Shown: positions 36,020-45,578 of the stretch, piece by piece
How positions within the stretch are numbered: position 1 is the stretch's first letter
Layout of the letters: every line of letters starts with the position of its first letter
Origin: JBGMEA01 sp963674555
GTDB taxonomy: Bacteria > Bacillota > Clostridia > Eubacteriales > Anaerofustaceae
NCBI GenBank assembly: GCA_963674555.1
Contig: OY771429.1
Location: 682,001-746,000 of the forward strand
Length of the DNA stretch: 64,000 nt
Reading direction: 5' to 3'
Made by a program: the position numbers and the translations under genes
The notes under the pieces: generated by a model
The model's database searches: none
Told to the model about the DNA's origin: nothing
Seen by the model: the letters and a program-made list of their open reading frames with translations, nothing else

Positions 36020-37405
36020 ATGCAACAAGACAAGCTAACAAGTAAAGATCAAGATCGTATCGAAATATTAAAATCCATACCAATTAAAAAAGCCATCTTC
36101 AAATTATCTGTGCCGATGATGCTGTCAATGCTTATCCATGCTATCTATAGCATGACTGATATGTTTTTTATTGGCAAGCTAAATAATCCTCATATGGTTG
36201 CAGCGATTACAATATGTATGCCAATCGTTTTTTTGCTTCAAGCATTTGCCGATATTTTCGCTGTTGGAGGGGCTTCGCTTATATCTCGATTACTTGGCGA
36301 AGGCAATACCAAAAATGCAAGCAATGCGGGTTCCATTGCTTTTTGGACTGCATTTGCGGTAGTATTTTCGATTGCTTTAATAGGTTTTGTTCTAAGAGGG
36401 CCTATCTTAATAATTGCAGGTGCCAGCGAAGCAACCTTTCCGTACAGCCTTAATTATTTCACCATTATCCTTATTGCTGCACCTTTTATGGGTATGCAGT
36501 TTACAATGAGTGGACTGCTGCGAGCGGAAGGGGCTACGAAACAAGCAATGATAGGCACTGTATTGGGTAGTGCAATCAATATAATCCTAGACCCGATATT
36601 TATATTTGGTTTAAACATGGGCATCCAAGGTGCAGCCGTAGCTACTGCGATCGGTAATATTTTGGCTTTTTCATATTACATTTTATTCTATACAAAAAAA
36701 TCTCATCTTATATCAATATCACCAAATTTTTTTATGTTTAATAAATACTATTTCTGGAACATCATAAAAATCGGAGTCCCTGCTTCTCTTGGCATGGTAC
36801 TAATGAGTTTTGGATCCATTTTAGCCAACAATTACGCTGCAAATTTCAGTGATTTAGTACTTGCAGCCAATGGTATTGCATTTCGAGCAATTGATTTGCC
36901 TTTTATGCTTATTATAGGATTAGCACACGGTTGTCAACCCCTTATCGGGTACAATTACGGAGCTAAAAATTTCAAGCGCATGTTCGATACAATAAAAACA
37001 TCCATGAAGATCAACCTTTTAATGGGCATACTATTCTCATCTGTTTGTTTTGTTTTTGCAAATCCTATCCTTCATTTTTTTATAAATGATATTGATGTGA
37101 TTAACTATGGGGCCATGATACTTCGACTTTTTTGTTTTTCGATTCCTTTCACAGCTATAGAAATGGTGATTGTCGTCGTTTTTCAGTCTCTTGGAAAAGC
37201 TGTCCAATCACTTATTTTATCGATTGGAAGACAAGGACTTTTCTATGTTCCGGCGCTTATTATGCTTAGTAATCGATGGGGCGTACAGGGATTTATTTGG
37301 TCAATGCCCCTATCTGATATTTTTACGGGGATATTCGCGATTATTCTATATATTATATTTTATAAGCAATTTGTTAAACAAAACGATATTGCTTTATCAA
37401 TATAA
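36020..37405 (+). CDS. MATE-family multidrug efflux pump
   Basis: 461 residues with 12 membrane segments in two pseudo-repeats. Family landmarks: KLSVPMMLSMLIHAIYSMTDMFFIGKL, GGASLISRLLGEGNTKNASN, AEGATKQAMIGTVLGSAINIILDPIFIFGLNMGIQGAAVATAIG, GLAHGCQPLIGYNYGAKNFKR. ATG at 36020 with AAGGTGAAGAT upstream. It exports cationic compounds in exchange for sodium or protons. It is regulated with marR. A few bases beyond its stop the conjugation module begins on the opposite strand. Confidence 0.9.
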   Translation: MQQDKLTSKDQDRIEILKSIPIKKAIFKLSVPMMLSMLIHAIYSMTDMFFIGKLNNPHMVAAITICMPIVFLLQAFADIFAVGGASLISRLLGEGNTKNASNAGSIAFWTAFAVVFSIALIGFVLRGPILIIAGASEATFPYSLNYFTIILIAAPFMGMQFTMSGLLRAEGATKQAMIGTVLGSAINIILDPIFIFGLNMGIQGAAVATAIGNILAFSYYILFYTKKSHLISISPNFFMFNKYYFWNIIKIGVPASLGMVLMSFGSILANNYAANFSDLVLAANGIAFRAIDLPFMLIIGLAHGCQPLIGYNYGAKNFKRMFDTIKTSMKINLLMGILFSSVCFVFANPILHFFINDIDVINYGAMILRLFCFSIPFTAIEMVIVVVFQSLGKAVQSLILSIGRQGLFYVPALIMLSNRWGVQGFIWSMPLSDIFTGIFAIILYIIFYKQFVKQNDIALSI

Positions 37406-37448
37406 TCTAACACACATTAAATTATTCATGCCATAGAGATGAATTGCT

Positions 37449-38138
37449 TTATCTTTTTTTATAAAATTGCCACAGCTTCGGGTCCACATACCCCCTACTC
37501 TCATCCATAATTCCAAAATGAAGATGATGTCCAGTCGATGCTCCATAATTAGGATCATCATTACTACCTCCTTCTAACCCAATCACATCCCCTTGTTCAA
37601 CAACCTCTCCCTCATAAACTTCAATCTCAGATAAATGTGCATACAAACTATAAAAGGTTTCACTCAATGTCTCATGCTTAATTATCACAGTGTTACCATA
37701 TGTGCCATACACGTCTGCAAATGTAACCACCCCATCTGCGATCGATTTAATCTCACAATGATGCACTGTGGCAAAATCAATACCCCAGTGCATCCTATAT
37801 TCTCCTGTAATCGGATGGATTCGGTATCCGTAATCATCAGTGATTCTAACATCACCATCGTAATCAAAAGGCAGAGGATAAATTCCGCTAAAGGATAAAT
37901 CTAAATAATCTTCAACTAAGCTATCATTCTCTGATTTAAAAGATCGTACGATACTATATTCTTCTTCACTATCTAAATACATAGACAGAGACTCTACCGA
38001 ACTTGCAAGTATATAAGCTAGCATCGTAAGCACAAGGATCACCACAATAAGTGGGGCGAGTAAGACTACAAATAAACGCCTCCTACTATCTTCATCTCTT
38101 ATACGACTGAGTAAGATCATTAGAAGCTTACTTATCAC
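37449..38138 (-). CDS. Conjugation-associated M23 peptidoglycan hydrolase
   Basis: 229 residues, GTG start at 38138 overlapping the virB4 stop. An N-terminal membrane segment (LLAPLIVVILVLTMLAYILAS) anchors an extracellular M23/LytM domain with its zinc and catalytic motifs HWGIDFA, YSLYAHLSEIEVYEGEVVEQGDVIGLEG and HHLHFGIM. It would open the wall for the type IV secretion channel; Tn1549-like elements usually have a CHAP or NlpC enzyme in this slot. Last gene of the module. Confidence 0.87.
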   Translation of the reverse strand: MISKLLMILLSRIRDEDSRRRLFVVLLAPLIVVILVLTMLAYILASSVESLSMYLDSEEEYSIVRSFKSENDSLVEDYLDLSFSGIYPLPFDYDGDVRITDDYGYRIHPITGEYRMHWGIDFATVHHCEIKSIADGVVTFADVYGTYGNTVIIKHETLSETFYSLYAHLSEIEVYEGEVVEQGDVIGLEGGSNDDPNYGASTGHHLHFGIMDESRGYVDPKLWQFYKKR

Positions 38139-39952
38139 TACCTCCCTCCACCGCTTCCAATAATCTTCATCTTATACTCTGGAATGTCAAATTGTACATT
38201 CATACGTTTATTACCAATCATCACTAATGCTTGACCGCGCTTTTTTGATGCCAAAAGTTCCTCTTCAACCTCTGTTAAGTTATAAAGTTCACTCGTCTCT
38301 TTTAAGTTCGCTCCATCTGTTCCCATAAGGATCTTAATACAAGGAATATCAAGCAGCGCTTGCCCATACAGCTTTATTTCAGGGGATAAGAAATCCACAA
38401 CGGAATGACTGATAATCGCAACAGCTGCTTCATATTTACGCGCTCGTTTTTCAACATTGCGAAGAAAAACTAAACTTTGCGGCACTTTTGGATCGATCAT
38501 AAGGTAAGCTTCATCACAGATAAGAAGTACTCTCTCGTCTCGATCTTCACTTATAAGCTGCCAACAATACGTTAGGATATTAAAGTATTGCGTGCGCTTA
38601 AGGTGATCAGATGTATTCTGCAGATCATGGGTATCAAAACAGATACACCGAGAAGTAAGTTTAACATTAGTTTTTCCATTCCATATAAACGCGTCAGAAC
38701 CCCTAACGATATCTTTAAGGAGTAGTAATAACTCAGAATAATGCTCATTCTGCGTACTTTCAGCTTTTTTATGAATCAAATTATACAGGTCGGAAAAAGT
38801 GGGAAAATCTTCATCTTTCAAACCTTTAATATCCGTATCCCAAGTTATACCGTGCATCTCATATAACTCAATGATCACATCCTTTAAGAATGCCCTTACC
38901 TTATCATTAAGCTTAGTTAAATATAGTGAAAAGAAGATATCCAGCGTCTTTAAATATAACGCCATATCCCCCATCCCTTTATCCTCTTCTCCTTGTGGGG
39001 ACGAACGAATCTGCAGTGGGTTAATTAAACCACTTACGTCTCCTGCACAATTAATCCAATCTCCGTCTAAATATTCTGTTAATTCTTTGTACTCACGTTC
39101 ACAGTCAATAACGATGATCTTTGTTCCCATCATATATTCACTTAGTGCGATATGCTTTACTGCAGTGCTCTTGCCCACACCAGCTACACCCATAATCGTC
39201 ATATTTGTATTGGTGCGGTCTTCTCCTCTCTTCCAGCTATCTAAGATGACTAGTCCACCACTTACATCTTTTCCTAAATAATAGCCATTACCATCGTTAA
39301 ATCCCGTTGAAGCAAAAGGAAAACCTCCGCAAAAAGTAGAGAGCGGCACTACACGACCGACAATCTCCTCAATATCGGTATTAATAGGATAAGCAGGTGA
39401 AATCATTTGATAGCACTGCTTCTGCAGAGCCGACATCGTTCTTATCTTACATTTACTAAGTGCAAATACACCTTGCAACTTACGATTAAGTTGATCAAAC
39501 TCTTTCTTATCTCTTGCCATCGGCAGCGCAATAACACTTATCATACCGACACTTTCTAAAGAAGTATCAATCTGAACCATCATGTTTTCCGCATCGTTTG
39601 CCGCGCGTTCTGCACGCTTTATTTGCAGTGGATCTTTTAAACTCTGAGCATTACCGCGTAAAAGTATAATGCTTTTTGATAAACTCTCAATAAAAGTAGC
39701 GCTATCAATCGGCCGAAACGTAATAGCTACAATGCTGGATGGTATATTGGTTAGACGCTTAAGCCATCCATATTCCACCTCCGGCGGATATTTTATAACT
39801 GCGTATGCTTTTGATAAATACTCACCGATCGTAAGCATGTTGTTTTTAAAAGATAAGCCCATTGGCGTAATAACACTCAGCAGTTCTCTGTTAACTTCCA
39901 GGCTTTTATCTTTATTCTTTCTTTTCATCATATTTATAACTCTCGCTTTCAT
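38138..39952 (-). CDS. VirB4-type conjugation ATPase
   Basis: 604 residues. Walker A MGVAGVGKSTAVKH near residue 250, Walker B VLLICDEAYLMID, and the LVFLRNVEKRARKYEAAVAIISHSVVDF segment that follows it in VirB4 proteins. It energises the type IV secretion channel at the inner face of the membrane. It overlaps the end of the BIG2-protein gene by 20-41 bases depending on whether ATG 39952 or ATG 39931 is used. The N-terminal VirB4 domain seems partly supplied by the separate protein at 42750. Confidence 0.92.
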   Translation of the reverse strand: MKARVINMMKRKNKDKSLEVNRELLSVITPMGLSFKNNMLTIGEYLSKAYAVIKYPPEVEYGWLKRLTNIPSSIVAITFRPIDSATFIESLSKSIILLRGNAQSLKDPLQIKRAERAANDAENMMVQIDTSLESVGMISVIALPMARDKKEFDQLNRKLQGVFALSKCKIRTMSALQKQCYQMISPAYPINTDIEEIVGRVVPLSTFCGGFPFASTGFNDGNGYYLGKDVSGGLVILDSWKRGEDRTNTNMTIMGVAGVGKSTAVKHIALSEYMMGTKIIVIDCEREYKELTEYLDGDWINCAGDVSGLINPLQIRSSPQGEEDKGMGDMALYLKTLDIFFSLYLTKLNDKVRAFLKDVIIELYEMHGITWDTDIKGLKDEDFPTFSDLYNLIHKKAESTQNEHYSELLLLLKDIVRGSDAFIWNGKTNVKLTSRCICFDTHDLQNTSDHLKRTQYFNILTYCWQLISEDRDERVLLICDEAYLMIDPKVPQSLVFLRNVEKRARKYEAAVAIISHSVVDFLSPEIKLYGQALLDIPCIKILMGTDGANLKETSELYNLTEVEEELLASKKRGQALVMIGNKRMNVQFDIPEYKMKIIGSGGGR

Positions 39953-42749
39953 CTTTTCTTCTCTTTAGAAAGAAAATCAAATAGATGAGGCATGTAAGAA
40001 AACTCAATGCACCCAATCCGACAAAGAGATACTCATACCAGTTGTATTTCTTTGTTGCCTCTTCTCTTTGCATGGGTTCTCGCGTAATCGTAAGATCAAC
40101 GGTATCCGTTATCTCACTATCAGATGTCTTATCGGTTGCAATCTCTTCATACGTGTCTTTATGATCTTTGTTTTCACTTACGGTTTGATCCTTCGTTTTA
40201 GGTTCATTTAAAGGTTGGTCGTTAATGACTGGTATGCTTACATCTTTACTCTTTACCGTAATGATACAAGTATCCGTAATCTCACTGTTTTCTTTACTAT
40301 AAACTGTAATCAGGGCAGTCCCTTCACGTACTGCCGTTACATTACCTTTGTTATTAATACGAACGATATCTTCATTTGAGGACTCGAATATCAAAGCTTT
40401 ATTATCCGCATCATTCGGTAGGATATTAACGGTAAGTAAAAGTTTCTCGCCGGTTGTAAGTTCATATGAATCTTTCTCAAATTTAATACTCTTAACTGGA
40501 TTTATAACATTAATTGTTACTCGTAACTCTTTCTCACTTTGATCGGTAGATCGAACAAGTATGACAGTTTTACCGGACGAGAGAGCAGCGATATTCCCAC
40601 TATTATCAACACTTGCAACCGAAGGATCTGATGAAGTATACGTTAGCTCTTTGTTATAGGCATCAAGTGGATTAATTAAAACATCTAGCGGCATGCACTC
40701 TCCTACGTTTAATGCTATATCATTGTTTTTAATCGTAAGAGACGAAATACTTTGTCGTATAACAACATCAATTGTCTTTATTACGCCACTACCATCTTCA
40801 GCCGAAAGGGTAATAGTTGCACTACCGGAAGATAACGCAGTTATTTCTCCGCTTTGGTTAACCGATGCAATTTCGGGATGATCACTTATAAAAGAGACGT
40901 TCTTATTTGTAGCATCAGTTGGATAAACCGAATACTCGATTATCTCAGTACGTCCGGTGTATAGTTCTATTTCACTGATTTCTACTTTTATCTCTTCAAC
41001 CGGTTTTACAACTTCGACATGTAAGGTAGCGGATACAATCCCACGATCTGTTGCTGTAATTATTACATCAGTATTGCCGGGATTCTTCGCGTAGATAGTT
41101 CCATACTCATTAACCGTTAGCACATTCGTATCATTCGATTCATATTGGAGCGCCTTATCGGTTGTGTCTTCAGGTAAGACTGATGCGTTAATATCATAAC
41201 TTTCCCCAATTGAAAGTATAAGCTCACTTTCAGTAAGACTAATATCTTCTGCATATTGTTTTACGGTGATCTCTACATCAACTGAAACCCCACTTCCATC
41301 TACAGCACTTACCGTAACAGTTGTACTTCCTGCTTTTATCGCAGTTACTTTCCCGATCTCATTAACGGTTGCAACCGAAGAATCAGAAGAGGTAAAAGTA
41401 TAGGCTTTGTTATCAGCATCTTCAGGAAAGACGGTAGGATAAAGCGTTTCACTTTCTCCTGTGTAAAGTGTTAAGTTCGCATTCTGAAGTGTAATACCTT
41501 CAACATACTGTTTCACAGTAAAAGCTATATTGTAATGTAAATCACTTGAATCATTTGTCACAATCATTATTGTTACAAGCCCACGAGAATGTGGTGTAAT
41601 AAGACCTGAATCTGAAATCGTTGCAACCAGCGGATTAGTTGACGTATAAGTTACTGATTTATCTGATGTATCCTCAGGTAAGATGAGCATATCCAGTTGA
41701 TGTGTACTACCTATATAAAGTTCGCTTATTGGGTTTAACAAGTCGATATCTGTCGCTCTTTGCTTAACGGTAAGTGTTATTGTTTTTGATACTCCGCTTC
41801 CGTCTGTTGCAAGTACGGTAATATTTGTACTACCTGCTTTTAGTGCCGTGATAAGCCCATTTTCATCTATAGTCGCAACCAAAGTATCTGATGATTGATA
41901 CGATAATGTTTTACTACTTGCATCACTTGGCGATACACTTGCTGTAAGTGTAAGAGTCTCACCTGTGTAAAGAATAGGTCCTGAAACATTTAGCGAAATA
42001 GACGTCACATATTGCTTTACAGTAACGCTGACTGTTTTACTTAGGTTGCTTCCATCCATCGTGTTTACCGTAATAACCGCACTCCCTGCTTTTTTCGCTG
42101 TTACGACACCCGTATTTGAGACCGTTGCAACAGTCGTATTACTTGAAGTGTAGCCTACGGTTTTATCATATGTGTTAGATAGTGTAACCGTCGGTATGAT
42201 CGTGAATGTTTCATTTGTATAAAGTGTTTTACTGCTTAGATTTAATGTAAGCCCGGTTGCCTTCTGCACAGCTTTTAAGCTTACGGTATACCCGCTCCCA
42301 CTATTAAATGTCGCAACATCACTTAAATTTCCGTTGCCGTCTACAACCTTTAGAGATATTGAAACGACATTCTGGTCTGGATTTACCGGTAGACTCATAT
42401 TGTAAGTAAAGTTATGCGTTGTTCCGCTATACCATGATTCGGTTTTATCTTTGATCTTTAGTGAAGGGCCACTTACCCCATTTATTGTTGCGCTAAAATA
42501 GCGATCATAATTAACTCCTCCTGTGTAAAGCCATGAATTGACCATGTTGATTGTACAGTCCATCGATACATTCCATGTGTTCCCTGAAATTGACGAGTGG
42601 ACTGAATTAATAACAAGCTTCCCGCTTGTACCATCAGTTGATGAAAAGGCACTACCCACGATGTTAGTTGCAGCGCTGACGGTAGTTGTACTAAAAAATA
42701 CCACTACTATCATAAGCAGTGGTAAAAGGATCATTTTTATTCTATTCAA
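39912..42749 (-). CDS. Surface protein with eight BIG2 (Ig-like) repeats in the conjugation operon
   Basis: 945 residues, TTG start at 42749 behind GGAAG. Signal peptide (LLPLLMIVVVFFSTTTVSA), an N-terminal beta domain of about 150 residues, then eight BIG2 repeats of about 82 residues. Each has the pattern LYTGE...PEDA.NK...Y.SSD..VATV...G.VTA..AGS..ITV...DGSG. An acidic Lys/Thr linker precedes a C-terminal membrane anchor (FVGLGALSFLTCLIYLIFFLKRR) with a charged cytoplasmic tail, not an LPXTG motif. Its place between virB4 and the other channel genes suggests a mating-contact or stalk protein. Confidence 0.87.
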   Translation of the reverse strand: MNRIKMILLPLLMIVVVFFSTTTVSAATNIVGSAFSSTDGTSGKLVINSVHSSISGNTWNVSMDCTINMVNSWLYTGGVNYDRYFSATINGVSGPSLKIKDKTESWYSGTTHNFTYNMSLPVNPDQNVVSISLKVVDGNGNLSDVATFNSGSGYTVSLKAVQKATGLTLNLSSKTLYTNETFTIIPTVTLSNTYDKTVGYTSSNTTVATVSNTGVVTAKKAGSAVITVNTMDGSNLSKTVSVTVKQYVTSISLNVSGPILYTGETLTLTASVSPSDASSKTLSYQSSDTLVATIDENGLITALKAGSTNITVLATDGSGVSKTITLTVKQRATDIDLLNPISELYIGSTHQLDMLILPEDTSDKSVTYTSTNPLVATISDSGLITPHSRGLVTIMIVTNDSSDLHYNIAFTVKQYVEGITLQNANLTLYTGESETLYPTVFPEDADNKAYTFTSSDSSVATVNEIGKVTAIKAGSTTVTVSAVDGSGVSVDVEITVKQYAEDISLTESELILSIGESYDINASVLPEDTTDKALQYESNDTNVLTVNEYGTIYAKNPGNTDVIITATDRGIVSATLHVEVVKPVEEIKVEISEIELYTGRTEIIEYSVYPTDATNKNVSFISDHPEIASVNQSGEITALSSGSATITLSAEDGSGVIKTIDVVIRQSISSLTIKNNDIALNVGECMPLDVLINPLDAYNKELTYTSSDPSVASVDNSGNIAALSSGKTVILVRSTDQSEKELRVTINVINPVKSIKFEKDSYELTTGEKLLLTVNILPNDADNKALIFESSNEDIVRINNKGNVTAVREGTALITVYSKENSEITDTCIITVKSKDVSIPVINDQPLNEPKTKDQTVSENKDHKDTYEEIATDKTSDSEITDTVDLTITREPMQREEATKKYNWYEYLFVGLGALSFLTCLIYLIFFLKRRKDESESYKYDEKKE

Positions 42750-43451
42750 TTATATACTTCCTTTCTTTTTAAGTATCGGAATATTCTCTGTATACTCCGT
42801 ATCTTCTAAGTGGATAAAAGCAGGATTATGAATCATATTTACAAGCTTAATAATCGCGCTTTCAGTTAATATCTCGCAGCGTATATGCGCAGCTTGAAAT
42901 GAGAGTGCAAACTCCCTCGTTCTTTTAAGAACTTCCGCTTCACACCCCTTATAATATTCCTCCCACAGCACGATAAAAAACTGACGCTCTATTACTTCTT
43001 CTGAAAACATGTACGCTTTCATTTGATCCATTTCAAGCCTTAATAACTCCTTTTGCTTTGCATCCTTACTTGAAGATAAGAGTACTTCATATTTATCAAT
43101 CAGAGGAGTAATATCAACCGGTCTACCTAAAGCAAGCAGCTTAAACGGTTTTGTCTCTCTTGATAATTCTGCGCTTATGATACTGGATAAAGATTCTTTT
43201 TCACGACAAGAGAGTAAGTCAAGATTAACCGGACTGATCTTAAGATACGTAAAGATCATCTTATCTCTTGTGTATAAAAACTTATCTTTAATATCTATGA
43301 TATTTGTTATCTCACTTGCGCTTATTTCTTCTTTGGTTAGTATCTGTCTTTTACTTTTAATACTTACAGGTTTTTTCCTAATCTTAAGTAAGAGTATGAA
43401 AAGGCTACAAGCGATCGTAATTACAACTGATAAGATTGATAATAGACTCAT
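42750..43451 (-). CDS. Membrane-anchored VirB4 N-terminal-domain-like protein
   Basis: 233 residues, one N-terminal membrane segment (LLSILSVVITIACSLFILLL). The segment DIKDKFLYTRDKMIFTYLKISPVNLDLLSCREKESLSSIISAEL resembles the N-terminal domain of VirB4-type ATPases, but there is no Walker motif. The next gene but one is virB4, so this may be a detached N-terminal domain acting with it. ATG 43451 with AAGG upstream; it ends one base before the BIG2 gene start. Confidence 0.6.
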   Translation of the reverse strand: MSLLSILSVVITIACSLFILLLKIRKKPVSIKSKRQILTKEEISASEITNIIDIKDKFLYTRDKMIFTYLKISPVNLDLLSCREKESLSSIISAELSRETKPFKLLALGRPVDITPLIDKYEVLLSSSKDAKQKELLRLEMDQMKAYMFSEEVIERQFFIVLWEEYYKGCEAEVLKRTREFALSFQAAHIRCEILTESAIIKLVNMIHNPAFIHLEDTEYTENIPILKKKGSI

Positions 43452-43478
43452 AGCTTATACCTTAGATACTTTAACGTG

Positions 43479-43826
43479 TTAATGGTAAATAGTTTCATTC
43501 GTCCCTCCCTGTTTTATCTGACTTTCACTGATAAATCGGATCTTTTTACGAAACTTTAGAGCGTATCTTAGCTCCTGACTCATAACTCCGTTTAGTGTAA
43601 AACCAACAAACCAAACTTCATCACACTTACTGATAAGACTAAGTGATAAGGTTAAAATGTATTCTCTTTCAATCTCATCTTCATTGCTAAGATACTCAGA
43701 AAAAATCGTACGTGGATTTATGGGAATCACTCTTTTTCCTAATGCCCATTTACAATACGAGATAGCTTTAGATTTAGTGGTAGTACTTTTGCCGCTAGTG
43801 GCACATGTGATATATACTAACTTCAC
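43479..43826 (-). CDS. DUF4406/nucleoside-deoxyribosyltransferase-like protein
   Basis: 115 residues, GTG start at 43826 behind AAGGAGG. MKLVYITCATSGKSTTTKSKAISYCKWALGKRVIPINPRTIFSEYL has the pattern of small DUF4406/DUF7768 proteins (..YIASPYRG....A..YC.FA...G.IPI.P...F). This is followed by ISKCDEVWFVGFTLNGVMSQELRYALKFRKKIRFI. Such proteins are common passengers on conjugative elements of Bacillota; their function is unknown. It does not look like a structural part of the channel. Confidence 0.65.
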   Translation of the reverse strand: MKLVYITCATSGKSTTTKSKAISYCKWALGKRVIPINPRTIFSEYLSNEDEIEREYILTLSLSLISKCDEVWFVGFTLNGVMSQELRYALKFRKKIRFISESQIKQGGTNETIYH

Positions 43827-43837
43827 TTACTTCCTCC

Positions 43838-44098
43838 TTAGATATTTTTCACATAATAAATATTAACTGCTCTCATACCGTTACTCTCGTACTGCGGACA
43901 GATATAGATTAGCCCTTCTTTATGAAGTCTTTTAATATTTCTACGCACAGTCGATGCTCCGAGTCCAAGCTTTCTAGCAATCGTATTTACCGATATTGCA
44001 ATCTCTCCTTTACGGTTTGCATTTACGGTAAGTAGCATGTAGATCAGTTTTGCGCTCGAAGGTATGTTTAGCGTACTGATTTTTATATTCGTTTTCAT
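43838..44098 (-). CDS. Winged-helix DNA-binding protein
   Basis: 86 residues from the ATG at 44098, which has GGAGGAAGAAG upstream; seven further upstream codons lack a site. LNIPSSAKLIYMLLTVNANRKGEIAISVNTIARKLGLGASTVRRNIKRLHKEGLIYI is a winged helix of the replication-initiator/GntR-like type. Its start lies inside the end of the PrgI-like gene (89-bp overlap), in another frame, so it is probably translationally coupled. Likely a regulator of transfer genes. Confidence 0.7.
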   Translation of the reverse strand: MKTNIKISTLNIPSSAKLIYMLLTVNANRKGEIAISVNTIARKLGLGASTVRRNIKRLHKEGLIYICPQYESNGMRAVNIYYVKNI

Positions 44099-44426
44099 CT
44101 TCTTCCTCCAATCCTCCATAGATACTTTGATAGGTATAGGGGTAATACTTCTGCGAAAGTAAGTATCTTAATATATACTTAACCTGCATAAGCACACTGA
44201 TGTTGTTTTGATCTTTCGTGGTAAAGAGTACACTTGCAAAAGCGGATGTCACAATCATTACAATACTTGCAGAAACATTCCTCGATACCATAAAAACGAG
44301 AAGCACCAGTGATGATAGTATCCCCATCATAAGAAGTGCGTCTCTTAGTTCTTTAGATGAAAACCCGGTAAATAGTTCGGGTTTTAGTTTGATCCCTTGC
44401 GGGATATATAGGTGTTTTTTATTTAT
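44010..44426 (-). CDS. PrgI-like conjugation membrane protein, apparent AUA start
   Basis: About 138 residues. LYIPQGIKLKPELFTGFSSKELRDALLMMG followed by two membrane segments and a tail ending in charged residues is the PrgI-family pattern (IP.GI...ELF.G....L). AGGAG (44439-44435) is followed after 8 bases by ATA AAT AAA AAA CAC, which would give Met-Asn-Lys-Lys-His-Leu-Tyr-Ile-Pro. The only upstream in-frame ATG (44489) has no ribosome site and overlaps the preceding gene. So I favour AUA at 44426. PrgI-like proteins sit beside VirB4 and VirB6 in Gram-positive channels. Confidence 0.7.
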   Translation of the reverse strand: MNKKHLYIPQGIKLKPELFTGFSSKELRDALLMMGILSSLVLLVFMVSRNVSASIVMIVTSAFASVLFTTKDQNNISVLMQVKYILRYLLSQKYYPYTYQSIYGGLEEEDENEYKNQYAKHTFERKTDLHATYRKCKP

Positions 44427-44449
44427 CTTGTTATCTCCTTTCTTTTGTT

Positions 44450-44659
44450 TCAAGAATAATACTTCGTAACAATATCTTTTATCTGCCATATAAGTTCACT
44501 TGCAATATAAAAGATAATCGCATGCTTCATTCTTTTTTTATACTTTCCTACTTCTTCTTCATTTACACCAATCATAATAAAAGAGTGGACAATACGCAGT
44601 ATCACACCCACTCTTATTAAGATTATTAATAAATCTGATATTTGCTTTAATGTATCCAT
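44450..44659 (-). CDS. Small two-segment membrane protein of the conjugation module
   Basis: 69 residues, ATG 44659 with AGGTGG upstream. Two hydrophobic segments (LLIILIRVGVILRIVHSFIMIGV and MKHAIIFYIASELIWQI) flank a charged EEEVGKYKKRMK loop. Similar small proteins lie between TrbL-like and PrgI-like genes in Tn1549-family elements. Exact role unknown. Confidence 0.65.
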   Translation of the reverse strand: MDTLKQISDLLIILIRVGVILRIVHSFIMIGVNEEEVGKYKKRMKHAIIFYIASELIWQIKDIVTKYYS

Positions 44660-44667
44660 AGGTCCAC

Positions 44668-45498
44668 CTACTTCGTAAAGATCGCTTTTGCCGCGCGGCT
44701 TAACTGTACGGTTTGATAGACAGTGCTAAGACCACGCCCACCGCTTGTTGTAATAAGAAATTCTTGTAAAAATCTCGGTGTTTTAATAGCTAAAAGCATA
44801 CACGCGATACCCCAAAATGCATGTAGGTTCATCATTAGGGCGATACCAAGTTTAGCAAGGGTTAATTGAATCACAATCGCTGTAAGTGCTTGTACAAACT
44901 TCTGCGTATAAGTTTTAAAGATTCCTTTATCTGCATCCATTATGCCGCTACAAGCAAGCGGTATTCCGATTCTTAAGATTAATAATTCTACACCCTTCAT
45001 AAGAAACTGGATATACAAAAAGAAAAAGCAGATAAAAAAGATTAGGGATATAATCGCAGCAAAAAGTCCTGCAGTTGATATCCCGGTTATAATCGTCGCC
45101 ATATCTTGTTGCATTGAAAGCCCGATCTGATCGATCACTTCATTACTGATCTCTTCAACGATACCGGCAAACCAACCGTACAGAGTTGGAAAACAGATCG
45201 CTACTACAATCGCTTTAATAAAGTTTGTAACGAGAGTTAGAGGATCGGATTCACTATCTCCATCTGTCCATAAGATGTATATTTCAAAGCCTTTTTTTAA
45301 AAACTTAAGTACAATAAGCGAGATCCCAAGAGAAAAGAATATTTGAAAAACAGTGTTAAAGCTGTTCGTTCCGGCGAGAGTTCCCATGAAGTTTTCTGCA
45401 TATAGGCTCATCGGTATAAGTGAACTTAATGCGGAATCGACAAAGATGAGTGCTCCATCAAGGATCCCTACAATAAGTAGAATTAATAATGCTGAAAT
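44668..45498 (-). CDS. TrbL/VirB6-like channel protein, apparent AUU start
   Basis: About 276 residues, five or six membrane segments: LGISLIVLKFLKKGFEIYILWTDGDSESDPLTLVTNFIKAIVVAICFPTLYGWF, ISLIFFICFFFLYIQFLMKGVELLILRIGIPLACSG. The first ATG is at 45411, but the frame is open further and encodes another hydrophobic segment (ALLILLIVGILDGALIFVDSALSSLIP). AAGGA (45512-45508) lies 9 bases before ATT at 45498, giving Met-Ser-Ala-Leu-Leu-Ile. No ATG, GTG or TTG occurs in frame there. I therefore favour AUU. It forms part of the inner-membrane channel. Confidence 0.7.
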   Translation of the reverse strand: MSALLILLIVGILDGALIFVDSALSSLIPMSLYAENFMGTLAGTNSFNTVFQIFFSLGISLIVLKFLKKGFEIYILWTDGDSESDPLTLVTNFIKAIVVAICFPTLYGWFAGIVEEISNEVIDQIGLSMQQDMATIITGISTAGLFAAIISLIFFICFFFLYIQFLMKGVELLILRIGIPLACSGIMDADKGIFKTYTQKFVQALTAIVIQLTLAKLGIALMMNLHAFWGIACMLLAIKTPRFLQEFLITTSGGRGLSTVYQTVQLSRAAKAIFTK

Positions 45499-45578
45499 AG
45501 AATCACTTCCTTTCTAAAATATATTGTTATCGTGCTATAATAAAAAAAACGCTTCTCAAAGAATAGTGGTGAAGAGGA

